From: Sulfurimonas sp. HSL1-2
GTDB lineage: Bacteria; Campylobacterota; Campylobacteria; Campylobacterales; Sulfurimonadaceae
DNA length: 64,000 nucleotides
Direction of reading: 5' to 3'
Assembly: GCF_039645565.1 (NCBI RefSeq)
Contig: NZ_CP147914.1
Coordinates: 372,001 to 436,000, forward strand
Below the pieces are notes generated by a model, which saw only the letters and a program-made list of their open reading frames with translations, was not told the origin of the DNA and ran no database searches. Both the position numbers and the translations under genes were made by a program. Below are positions 57,278 to 64,000 of the stretch, piece after piece. The number at the start of each line of letters is the position of its first letter. The first letter of the stretch is position 1.

Positions 57278-57448
57278 TTTGGGTACGGCATCCGAGCAAA
57301 AGCCCGGATGCCTACGCTGACGCTGTGTTCTCCTTGGCGGAGAGCCCATACCCCAAGGGCATTTCCTGCGGGGCACGCGCAGTAAACCGCGCTTATGCAT
57401 GACGGCAGAGTTTCCGTAGATGCAAGTAAATTAATCAAAAGGAGTGAG
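57278..57448 (+). other. Structured gpmI-fabG intergenic region
   Basis: This 171-base gap contains GGCATCCG/CGGATGCC (57287-57312, 8 bp with a 10-base loop), then CTCC/GGAG and GCCC/GGGC hairpins. The start TTGGGTA and the later TACCCCAA can enclose the first two. None has a T run. It may be a 3' end structure of gpmI or a leader of fabG. No gene is credible. Confidence 0.5.
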
Positions 57449-58195
57449 ATGAAATTCAGTGGTAAAAACGTATTGGTAACGGGATCAAGCCGGGGAATCG
57501 GCGCGGAGATCGCGAAAGTGCTGGCCGGGTACGGCCTGAAAGTATGGGTCAACTACCGCAGCGGCGCCGAGGCGGCCGAGGCGGTCAAGGCGGCCATCAT
57601 CGCAGCGGGCGGCGAAGCGGAAACGATCGGCTTTGACGTCGCGGACGAAGCGGCTTTTGTCGATGCGATCAAGACGATCGTCGACACCGACGGCGAGCTG
57701 GGCTACCTGGTCAACAACGCCGGGATCACGAACGACAAACTGGCCCTGCGCATGAAAACGGAGGAGTTCCTCGCCGTGATCAACGCCAACCTCACTTCCG
57801 CCTTTATCGGCTGTCGCGAAGCGATGAAAGTCATGCGCAAGAAGAAGCAGGGCGCCATCGTCAATATCGCTTCCATCGTCGGCGAAACGGGCAACGCGGG
57901 GCAGACGAACTATGCGGCGTCGAAGGGCGGACTGATCGCGATGACGAAGAGTTTTGCCATCGAAGCGGCCACGAGCGGTATCCGTTACAACACGGTCACT
58001 CCGGGCTTTATCGCGACGGATATGACCGACGAACTCAGCGACGATATCAAGTCCAACTTTACCTCCAAAATCCCGATGGGACGCTTCGGCGAAGCACGCG
58101 AAGTCGCGGAAGCGACGGCCTTCCTGCTCTCCGACGCCGCCTCCTATATTACGGGCGAAACCCTCAAAGTCAACGGCGGGATGAACATGGCCTAA
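57449..58195 (+). CDS. fabG: 3-oxoacyl-[acyl-carrier-protein] reductase
   Basis: FabG, 248 residues, a short-chain dehydrogenase that reduces beta-ketoacyl-ACP with NADPH. The nucleotide motif TGSSRGIG is at residues 11-18, NNAG near 89-92, and the catalytic Ser142, Tyr155 and Lys159 are in place. AAGGAG precedes the ATG. It heads the fabG-acpP-fabF-accA cluster, though a strong terminator stands between it and acpP. Confidence 0.95.
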   Translation: MKFSGKNVLVTGSSRGIGAEIAKVLAGYGLKVWVNYRSGAEAAEAVKAAIIAAGGEAETIGFDVADEAAFVDAIKTIVDTDGELGYLVNNAGITNDKLALRMKTEEFLAVINANLTSAFIGCREAMKVMRKKKQGAIVNIASIVGETGNAGQTNYAASKGGLIAMTKSFAIEAATSGIRYNTVTPGFIATDMTDELSDDIKSNFTSKIPMGRFGEAREVAEATAFLLSDAASYITGETLKVNGGMNMA

Positions 58196-58199
58196 GGCC

Positions 58200-58231
58200 G
58201 GAGGGGGGACCCCCCTTCAGCGCTTTTTTTT
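58200..58231 (+). terminator. Intrinsic terminator after fabG
   Basis: An 8-bp stem (GGAGGGGG with CCCCCTTC, one G-U) with loop GAC is followed by AGCGC and eight T. It lies 5 bases after the fabG stop. Confidence 0.85.
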
Positions 58232-58241
58232 ATATTCCGTA

Positions 58242-58250
58242 TGCTATACT
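58242..58250 (+). promoter_or_regulatory. Extended -10 promoter of acpP
   Basis: TGC-TATACT stands 32 bases before the acpP ATG and just after the fabG terminator, so acpP begins its own transcript. Confidence 0.65.
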
Positions 58251-58282
58251 TCCGGAATTTCAAATTGGAAAGAGGAGCTATA

Positions 58283-58513
58283 ATGGCACTTTTGGATGAC
58301 ATCAAAGAAGTCGTAGTTGAACAACTGAGCGTAAACCCGGACGAAGTAAAGCCGGATGCGAAATTCGTTGAAGATCTCGGAGCGGACAGCCTCGACGTCG
58401 TTGAACTGGTCATGGCACTCGAAGAAAAATTCGATATTGAAATCCCGGACGATGAAGCTGAAAAAATTCAGACAGTTCAGGATGTCGTAAACTACGTCGA
58501 AAACAAGGCGTAA
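58283..58513 (+). CDS. acpP: Acyl carrier protein
   Basis: ACP, 76 residues and acidic. Ser36 in [12 protein letters not shown] takes the phosphopantetheine arm. It carries growing acyl chains for the Fab enzymes coded on either side. AGAGGAG 5 bases before the ATG is a strong SD, as expected for an abundant protein. A hairpin after the stop may set its level above that of fabF. Confidence 0.98.
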   Translation: MALLDDIKEVVVEQLSVNPDEVKPDAKFVEDLGADSLDVVELVMALEEKFDIEIPDDEAEKIQTVQDVVNYVENKA

Positions 58514-58519
58514 GTTTCC

Positions 58520-58546
58520 TTTGCGGGTTTCCCGCAAAATGGTTTT
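58520..58546 (+). terminator. Hairpin between acpP and fabF
   Basis: A perfect 8-bp stem TTTGCGGG/CCCGCAAA with loop TTT, then a short TTTT. A second hairpin CCGTC/GACGG follows at 58553-58566. Partial termination or 3' protection would give more acpP than fabF transcript. Confidence 0.6.
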
Positions 58547-58603
58547 GTATTGCCGTCCTCGGACGGGTATATAAAGCTATACACATATTTTTCAGGAGTT
58601 GAT

Positions 58604-59830
58604 GTGAGAAGAGTTGTCGTAACGGGTATGGGCATGATCAATGCTGTCGGTCACAATAAAGAAGAGTCGTTCAAAGCGATGTGCGACGGCGTGAGCGGCA
58701 TTGACAGAATTACCCTTTTCGATGCCGAAGCCGAAGGACAGGGTGTCCTGATTGCCGGCGAGGTCAAAGACTTCGACCCTGCGACCGTCATGGCCGCCAA
58801 AGAGGTCAAAAAAGCGGACCGTTTCATCCACCTCGGTCTCAAAGCGGCCCAGGAAGCGATGGAAGACGCGGCCTTCAACGAGATCGAGATCGAGTACGAG
58901 CGTTTTGGTGTTGCTGCAGCATCCGGTATCGGCGGTCTTCCGGCGATCGAGAAGAACTCGATCGTTCTCGAGACCCGCGGTCCGCGCCGTATTTCGCCTT
59001 TCTTTATCCCGAGTGCCCTGGTCAACATGCTCGGCGGCTTCGTCTCTATCGAACACGGTCTGAAAGGCCCTAACGTCGCGGCGGTCACCGCCTGTGCGGC
59101 GGGAACACACTCCATCAGCGAAGCGGCAAAGACGATCATCTGCAACGGCGCAGACCGTATGCTCGTCGTCGCGGCCGAGTCTGCGGTTACCGGCGTCGGT
59201 ATCGGCGGTTTTGCCTCCATGAAAGCGCTCTCCACGCGCAACGACGACCCGAAAACGGCCTCCCGTCCCTTTGACGCGGAGCGCGACGGTTTCGTCATGG
59301 GTGAAGGCGCGGCGGCGCTCGTTCTCGAAGATTACGATCTGGCCGTTGCCCGCGGTGCGAAGATCTACGGTGAGCTGATCGGCTTCGGCGAGAGCGGCGA
59401 CGCGAGCCACATTACGAGCCCGAGCATGGACGGCCCGCTGCGCGCGATGAAAGCGGCGATGACGATGGCCGGCAACCCGAAAGTCGACTACGTCAATGCC
59501 CACGGTACGTCCACGCCGACGAACGACAAGAACGAAACGGCGGCACTCAAAGAGCTCTTCGGCGGCAAAGAGAACTGCCCGCCGGTGACCTCCACCAAAG
59601 GCCAGACGGGCCACTGCCTCGGCGCGGCCGGCGGTATCGAAGCGGTCGTCTGCCTGATGGCGATGCAAGAAGGCATCATCCCGCCGACGATCAACCACAT
59701 CAACCCGGACGAGAACTGCGACCTGGACATCGTCCCGAACGCGGCTCGCAAGGCGGAACTGAACATTGTCATGAGCAACTCCTTCGGTTTCGGCGGCACC
59801 AACGGCGTCGTCATCTTCAAGAAGCTCTAA
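58604..59830 (+). CDS. fabF: 3-oxoacyl-[acyl-carrier-protein] synthase II
   Basis: FabF, 408 residues, elongates acyl-ACP with malonyl-ACP. The catalytic triad is Cys164 ([10 protein letters not shown]), His300 ([11 protein letters not shown]) and His337 (KGQTGHCLG). The C-terminal [11 protein letters not shown] is conserved. The start is GTG with CAGGAG 6 bases upstream, giving MRRVVVTG as in the family. accA follows after 10 bases. Confidence 0.96.
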   Translation: MRRVVVTGMGMINAVGHNKEESFKAMCDGVSGIDRITLFDAEAEGQGVLIAGEVKDFDPATVMAAKEVKKADRFIHLGLKAAQEAMEDAAFNEIEIEYERFGVAAASGIGGLPAIEKNSIVLETRGPRRISPFFIPSALVNMLGGFVSIEHGLKGPNVAAVTACAAGTHSISEAAKTIICNGADRMLVVAAESAVTGVGIGGFASMKALSTRNDDPKTASRPFDAERDGFVMGEGAAALVLEDYDLAVARGAKIYGELIGFGESGDASHITSPSMDGPLRAMKAAMTMAGNPKVDYVNAHGTSTPTNDKNETAALKELFGGKENCPPVTSTKGQTGHCLGAAGGIEAVVCLMAMQEGIIPPTINHINPDENCDLDIVPNAARKAELNIVMSNSFGFGGTNGVVIFKKL

Positions 59831-59840
59831 GGCCCCGCAC

Positions 59841-60779
59841 TTGGCTACCTACCTCGATTTTGAGCAGAAGATCCAGCAGATCCAGGAAGAGATCGTCAGC
59901 GCCGAAGTGCGCCATGACCTCCACGCCGCCGAGATCCTGAAAAAAGATCTGGAGAAAGAGGTCAGTAAAACCTACAAGAACCTCTCCCCGTACCAGGAAC
60001 TGCAGCTGGCGCGCCACCCGGACCGCCCGTATGCGCTCGATTACATCAACCTGCTGCTCGAAGACAAGTACGAACTGCACGGCGACCGCCATTTCCGCGA
60101 CGACGCGGCGATCCTCTGCTACATGGGCTACATCGACGGTCAACGGGTCATGGTCATCGGGGAACAGAAGGGACGAGGGACGAAGAACAAGCTCAAGCGC
60201 AACTTCGGGATGCCGCACCCAGAAGGGTACCGCAAGGCGCTGCGCTGCGCCCAGCTGGCGGACAAGTTCAACATCCCCGTCGTCATGCTCATCGACACCC
60301 CGGGCGCCTACCCGGGACTGGGCGCAGAAGAGCGCAACCAGAGCGAAGCGATCTCCCGCAACCTGCTGGAACTCTCCAAACTGGAGACGATCACCATCTC
60401 CATCGTTATCGGCGAGGGGGGCAGCGGCGGCGCCCTGGCCATCGGCGTAGCCGATAGACTGGCGATGATGCGCTACTCCGTCTTCAGTGTCATCTCTCCG
60501 GAAGGGTGTTCCGCCATTCTCTGGAACGATCCGTCCAAGGCGGAAGCGGCGACGAAGGCGCTCAAGATCACGAGCAGCGACCTCAAAGAGCTCGACCTGA
60601 TCGACGACATCATCGACGAGCCGCTTATCGGGGCGCACCGTGATAAGTCCGGTGCGGCCGATGCGATGAAAAACTACATCCTCGAGCGGATTAACGAGCT
60701 CTCGAACTACAGCGGCTCCGAACGACGCCACAAGCGCTATGACCGCCTGACGGGTATGGGCGCTTACTCCGAAAACTAA
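59841..60779 (+). CDS. accA: Acetyl-CoA carboxylase carboxyltransferase subunit alpha
   Basis: AccA, 312 residues, forms the carboxyltransferase with AccD and makes malonyl-CoA. The start is TTG, giving [11 protein letters not shown] as in the family. [51 protein letters not shown] and the oxyanion region [10 protein letters not shown] are conserved. It is the last gene of the fatty acid cluster, with a terminator 25 bases on. accD is not in the window. Confidence 0.96.
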   Translation: MATYLDFEQKIQQIQEEIVSAEVRHDLHAAEILKKDLEKEVSKTYKNLSPYQELQLARHPDRPYALDYINLLLEDKYELHGDRHFRDDAAILCYMGYIDGQRVMVIGEQKGRGTKNKLKRNFGMPHPEGYRKALRCAQLADKFNIPVVMLIDTPGAYPGLGAEERNQSEAISRNLLELSKLETITISIVIGEGGSGGALAIGVADRLAMMRYSVFSVISPEGCSAILWNDPSKAEAATKALKITSSDLKELDLIDDIIDEPLIGAHRDKSGAADAMKNYILERINELSNYSGSERRHKRYDRLTGMGAYSEN

Positions 60780-60804
60780 TCAAACAAACTCTCTTTTTTT
60801 TATT

Positions 60805-60834
60805 GGAGCGGCTTGGCTGCTCCGACCTCTTTTT
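60805..60834 (+). terminator. Intrinsic terminator after accA
   Basis: GGAGCGGC/GCTGCTCC pairs over 8 bp (one G-U) with loop TTG, and a run of five T begins 7 bases later. It precedes repeat copy B, so copy B is not needed to end the accA transcript. Confidence 0.8.
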
Positions 60835-60847
60835 ATTTTCTAGACTG

Positions 60848-60974
60848 TTTTGTTCCCCTTCTTTTTTGCTTATCCAAAAAAGAAGCCGAACCGGGAAGAA
60901 AAAAGGATAAAGGGCTGCCGCTTTCGGGGCATTCCATTCCCCGGTAATCTGGCTGACACGCTAATGACCGTTTC
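60848..60974 (+). repeat. Structured intergenic repeat, copy B
   Basis: About 127 bp homologous to 22921-23046, in the same orientation. Its hairpin is CTTCTTTTTTG/CAAAAAAGAAG, again a perfect 11 bp with a 6-base loop. Against copy A the seventh pair changes from C-G to T-A on both arms. ACCGGG and CCCGGT are again conserved. It sits between convergent accA and the exonuclease gene. Copy B has one extra base near position 110. Confidence 0.85.
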
Positions 60975-61006
60975 TGCCTCAACAATTAAAATTTTTTGGA
61001 AAGTGG

Positions 61007-61798
61007 TTATGCTTCGGGGGGTGTCTGTTCCGGGGGCTGGGGCGGGAATTTTGGGCGTTTGAGGCGTTTGGCCTTCTTGGAGAAGGTGATGAGCTCCTCG
61101 ACGGTCTGGATCTCCGTGGGGATGCATCTCAGGGTGCGCTTGAAGAGCTTGGCCGTGGTCATCGCATCGGAGAGGGCGCGGTGGTGGGTCGCCTCTTTGT
61201 AGAGCTCGAGCTGCTCGTTCAGGAACGCGAGGCCGTAACGGTAGGAGCTGATGGTGCGCTCGGCGAGATCGATGGTGCAGAGACTGCGGTTGAGCAGGGG
61301 CGCCATACCGACGCGCTCCATCATCTTTGAGGTGAACTGGAAGTCGAACTTCACATCGTGGCCGACGAAGATGTCGTTGCCCAGGAAGAGTTTAAACGCT
61401 TCGAGCACCTCTTTCATGGTCGGGGCATTCTGGGTGTCCTCTTCGGCAATACCGGTGATCTCGGTGATGTGCCCCGAGATATGGTCGCACCGCACCAGGC
61501 TTTCGAAGCGGTCGATGATATGCAGGTTCTGGACCTTGACGGCCCCGATCTCGATAATCTGGTGCTTGTCGGGTTTGGACCCGTTGGTCTCGATATCGAC
61601 GATGCAGAAGGTCGCCGCAGAGAGGAACTGGTCGCAGCTTTGGGGATAGTAGCGTGTACCGTCGCGGCTGACGAGTTCAAGCCCCTGTGCCTTCATCAGT
61701 TCGACGGCCAGGTCGACGGATTCGCCGGTGAGATGCTCAATCTGGTAGGCGGTGAGGCCCTCGCAGAGCTTCTGGGGGAGCTGGGACGCCTCGATCAC
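61007..61798 (-). CDS. DnaQ-like 3'-5' exonuclease (DEDDh)
   Basis: A 263-residue protein. An N-terminal region of about 60 residues precedes the exonuclease fold: FCIVDIETNG (motif I Asp and Glu), VGHDVKFDFQF (motif II) and HHRALSDAMTTAKLF (motif III His and Asp). It resembles PolC or DNA polymerase III epsilon exonucleases and may be the proofreading subunit or a repair nuclease. The start is GTG overlapping the trpF stop as GTGA. The Pro-rich C-terminal tail is basic. Confidence 0.85.
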   Translation of the reverse strand: MIEASQLPQKLCEGLTAYQIEHLTGESVDLAVELMKAQGLELVSRDGTRYYPQSCDQFLSAATFCIVDIETNGSKPDKHQIIEIGAVKVQNLHIIDRFESLVRCDHISGHITEITGIAEEDTQNAPTMKEVLEAFKLFLGNDIFVGHDVKFDFQFTSKMMERVGMAPLLNRSLCTIDLAERTISSYRYGLAFLNEQLELYKEATHHRALSDAMTTAKLFKRTLRCIPTEIQTVEELITFSKKAKRLKRPKFPPQPPEQTPPEA

Positions 61799-62382
61799 CC
61801 TTTGGCCTTTGTGATGAAACCTCGTACCTTGTCGGGGTCTTTTTTCCCTTTGGCGGCTTCGACACCGCTGCTGACGTCGAGGGCGTAGAAACCGAAGGGG
61901 AGGCACTCTTCGACGTTCTCCGGAGAGAGGCCGCCGGCGAGGATGATCTTCGAACAGTCGACACCCTCGAACCACTCGAGGTTGAGCCGCTTGCCCATGC
62001 CGCCGTACGCCTCGCAATAAGCGTCGACAAGCCGGTACTCGTCGGCGTGTGCTTTGACGTCTTCAGGGCTCTGGGCCCGGATGACCCGGACATAGGGGCA
62101 CTCCAGGGCGTCAAAGAGGCTTTCGGGCGCGTCGAAATGGATCTGGGCGAGGGTGATGCCGCTCGTCTTCGCCGCCGCGTTGATGGCGGGAGCCTCCTCG
62201 TTGACGAAGAGACCGACTTTTTCGACGAAGGGGGGGAGGCGTTTGATGATGTCGGCAGCCGCTTCGGGGGTGATATGGCGCGGCGAGGGGGGATAGAAAA
62301 CGAAACCGAGCGCGTCGGCCCCGGCCTCGATTGCACTCATCGCGTCTTCATAGGAGGTGATGCCGCAGATCTTGACGCGCAC
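61795..62382 (-). CDS. trpF: Phosphoribosylanthranilate isomerase
   Basis: TrpF, 195 residues, performs the Amadori rearrangement in tryptophan synthesis. VKICGIT holds the catalytic Cys6, GADALGFVFYPPSPRHI is the signature after it, and ILAGGLSPENV and ALDVSSGVE close the barrel. It is a free-standing enzyme, not fused with TrpC. It follows rpe by 7 bases and overlaps the exonuclease start; no other trp gene is near. Confidence 0.95.
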   Translation of the reverse strand: MRVKICGITSYEDAMSAIEAGADALGFVFYPPSPRHITPEAAADIIKRLPPFVEKVGLFVNEEAPAINAAAKTSGITLAQIHFDAPESLFDALECPYVRVIRAQSPEDVKAHADEYRLVDAYCEAYGGMGKRLNLEWFEGVDCSKIILAGGLSPENVEECLPFGFYALDVSSGVEAAKGKKDPDKVRGFITKAKG

Positions 62383-62389
62383 GGAAGGC

Positions 62390-63031
62390 TCAGACTTTCA
62401 GGCTGTCAATGGCCGCTTTGAGGCCGTCTGCATGTTTGAAAACGTAGCTGCCGGCGACGCAGACGTCTACACCCGCTTCGGCGAGCGCGGCGATATTGGC
62501 ATCGTTGACCCCGCCGTCAACCTCGATAAGGCAGTCGGGGTTGAGACGGTCGCGCAGGTCGCGCAGGCGGCGCACCTTCTCGTATACGTCGATGAATTTC
62601 TGACCGCCGAAGCCGGGGTTGACGCTCATGACGAGGACCATGTCAATGTAGGGCAGCAGGTATTCGAGGCTCTCTGCCGGCGTGTGCGGGTTCAGCACGA
62701 TGGCCGGTTTGATGCCGAGGCTGCGGATATACTGCGCCAGGCGGTGCGGGTGTTTCTCCTCTTCAATATGGAAGGAGATGTACGCCGGTTTCAGCGGGGC
62801 GAAGAGGTCGACGAAGAAGGTGTTGTTCTCGACCATCAGGTGGATGTCGAGGGGTTTGGTGGCCGCTTCGGCTACCGCGGAGACGACGACGGGCCCGATG
62901 GTGAGGTTCGGGACGAAATGGCCGTCCATGACGTCGACGTGCACCAGGTCGCACCCGGCGTCGCAGATTGCGTTGACGTCGCGCGCGAGGTTGCCGAAAT
63001 CGGCGGAGAGAATACTGGGGGCTACAAGCAT
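62390..63031 (-). CDS. rpe: Ribulose-phosphate 3-epimerase
   Basis: Rpe, 213 residues, a TIM barrel that interconverts ribulose 5-phosphate and xylulose 5-phosphate. APSILSADFGNL, HVDVMDGHFVPNLTIGP and MSVNPGFGGQKF are the signatures, and EVDGGVN the late metal site. AAAGG 8 bases before the ATG at 63031 fixes the start; an in-frame ATG 36 bases upstream is less likely. It is first in rpe-trpF-exonuclease. Confidence 0.95.
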   Translation of the reverse strand: MLVAPSILSADFGNLARDVNAICDAGCDLVHVDVMDGHFVPNLTIGPVVVSAVAEAATKPLDIHLMVENNTFFVDLFAPLKPAYISFHIEEEKHPHRLAQYIRSLGIKPAIVLNPHTPAESLEYLLPYIDMVLVMSVNPGFGGQKFIDVYEKVRRLRDLRDRLNPDCLIEVDGGVNDANIAALAEAGVDVCVAGSYVFKHADGLKAAIDSLKV

Positions 63032-63148
63032 TGCGCTACCCTTTCTTTTTTGTGGCATTTTATCCAAATAGTGCGTGTATTGCGATAAAATGTCGGGACA
63101 CCAAAGTGCTACAGTGGCTATTTAAGGAACTCTTTTGATTTGAGAGGA

Positions 63149-63154
63149 TATAAT
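63149..63154 (+). promoter_or_regulatory. -10 box of rpmB promoter
   Basis: TATAAT, 31 bases before the rpmB ATG. GCAAGGAG follows as ribosome binding site. Confidence 0.55.
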
Positions 63155-63185
63155 GCGCCACTAAATTTACGCAAGGAGCCTTCAT

Positions 63186-63377
63186 ATGGCAAGAAAATGT
63201 GCTATTAGCGGTAAGGGCCCAATGAGCGGAAACAACGTTTCTCACGCGAAAAATCGCACGAAAAGACGTTTCATGCCTAATCTTCGCACCGTCCGCGTCC
63301 AGATGGAAGACGGTACGACTAAGAAGATTAAGATCTCTGCTTCTGAGCTTCGTACTATGAAGAAAAAGCAGGCGTAA
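63186..63377 (+). CDS. rpmB: 50S ribosomal protein L28
   Basis: L28, 63 residues, very basic. It begins [25 protein letters not shown] and ends with the Lys-rich KKKQA. One Cys at position 5 is kept and the other zinc ligands are missing, so it is of the Cys-poor kind. The K+ channel gene follows in the same direction after 27 bases. Confidence 0.97.
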   Translation: MARKCAISGKGPMSGNNVSHAKNRTKRRFMPNLRTVRVQMEDGTTKKIKISASELRTMKKKQA

Positions 63378-63404
63378 CCCCTTACGCCTAAAATAGAGCG
63401 CCGT

Positions 63405-64000
63405 TTGAATCTAATTGAAAAGATTCGGGCCTTTCTTCACTGGGAGACCCCTCCCAAACCCCAATACGATCTACTTCCCGATATTTACAGCCATCTCAAA
63501 CCGTTTAGACTGCCGCTGATTTTTACGGCAATCATCATGTTCCTCGGTACCATCGGCTACATGGTCATCGACGACTTTTCGCTCATCGACGCCATCTACC
63601 AGACGGGGATCACCTTTACGACGGTCGGCTTCGGGGAGATCGCCCCCATCTCCGATGCGGGAAGGCTCTTTACGATCACGCTGATCATTACCGGGTTCGC
63701 CGTCTTCTCGATGGCGGTCGGTATTCTGGTCAACGAGATCAACCGCGGCAACATCTACAAAACCATAAAGGAGCGGGACATGCTCTACAAGATCGCGCGC
63801 TTGAAAAAGCATTTTGTCATCTGCTACCACAACGATTACACCATCGAAGTCACGAAGGAGCTGCGCCGTTCGCACATCCCCTTCGTCGTGATCGATCCCC
63901 GCGAGGAGATCGAGGCGTGGGCGAAACAGCACAAGTACCCCTATTTTCTCCGCGAAGAGCCCCACACCGAGGTGGCGATGCTCAAGGGGCACCTGAGCTC
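63405..64000 (+). CDS. Two-TM potassium channel with TrkA-N domain, 3' truncated by window
   Basis: The visible 198 residues run off the window end. A first helix (about 36-54), the pore with filter TVGFGE (73-78) and a second helix (about 88-110) form a two-TM K+ channel. From KKHFVICYHND (about 134) a Rossmann RCK/TrkA-N domain begins, which usually binds NAD(H) or other ligands and gates the pore. The start is set at TTG 63405, with a weak SD; the frame is open back to the rpmB stop and holds no ATG. Confidence 0.85.
   Translation, partial: MNLIEKIRAFLHWETPPKPQYDLLPDIYSHLKPFRLPLIFTAIIMFLGTIGYMVIDDFSLIDAIYQTGITFTTVGFGEIAPISDAGRLFTITLIITGFAVFSMAVGILVNEINRGNIYKTIKERDMLYKIARLKKHFVICYHNDYTIEVTKELRRSHIPFVVIDPREEIEAWAKQHKYPYFLREEPHTEVAMLKGHLS

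Overview
The window is core chromosome of a bacterium that I place in the Campylobacterota, near Sulfurimonas, Sulfuricurvum and Thiomicrolovo-type sulfur oxidisers. The main reasons are the run tRNA-Thr/Tyr/Gly/Thr - tuf - rpmG - tRNA-Trp - secE - nusG - rplKAJL - rpoB - rpoC - rpsL - rpsG - fusA, the frequent use of extended -10 promoters of the form TGN-TATAAT without a clear -35, the glutamine synthetase with Phe at the adenylylation position, and the short MraY starting MLYW. The G+C content looks high for this phylum. RpoB and RpoC are separate proteins, whereas some members of the phylum have them fused. The placement is an inference from gene order and protein character, not from an rRNA gene; none is present.

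Layout. 1-1428: end of an outer membrane phospholipase A, then a YaaA/thioredoxin pair on the minus strand. 1477-18816: the translation and transcription super-locus. It starts at a perfect TTGACA-N17-TATAAT promoter, with strong intercistronic RNA hairpins between rplA and rplJ and between rplL and rpoB. 18834-22033 (minus): prfB, a membrane lipoprotein, the leucyltransferase bpt and a DUF3108 protein. 22095-28708: panC, then (minus) ftsI, an exported protein of unknown function, and ftsW-murG-dedA. 28768-37864: a small unknown gene, then a tightly packed polycistron alaS - membrane protein - maf - M48 protease - bioF - ABC ATPase - PBP1A - small exported barrel-like protein, mostly joined by 4-nt overlaps. 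38174-43318 (minus): leuA, an orphan histidine kinase, glnA and a PHP histidinol phosphatase. 43405-47141: trhP, purE, a DUF89 protein, an unknown and a HAD phosphatase. 47138-52986 (minus): a proline unit putA-putP-proB. 53231-55659 (minus): tRNA-Phe, murD, mraY. 55802-60779: gpmI, fabG, acpP, fabF, accA. 61007-63031 (minus): an exonuclease, trpF, rpe. 63186-64000: rpmB and a K+ channel cut by the window edge.

Functionally this is housekeeping: protein synthesis and RNA polymerase, peptidoglycan synthesis spread over several sites (ftsI, ftsW-murG, PBP1A, mraY-murD), fatty acid synthesis, amino acid and cofactor synthesis, and proline import and oxidation. I see no prophage, CRISPR array, insertion sequence or defence island.

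The less ordinary content is non-coding. A structured element of about 126 bp occurs twice in the same orientation between convergent genes (22921-23046 and 60848-60974), and its 11-bp hairpin keeps perfect pairing through a compensatory base change. A second, unrelated hairpin-rich repeat occurs as two degenerate units at 37971-38168. Also notable are proB translationally coupled to the proline-degradation genes, and two tRNAs with irregular helices.
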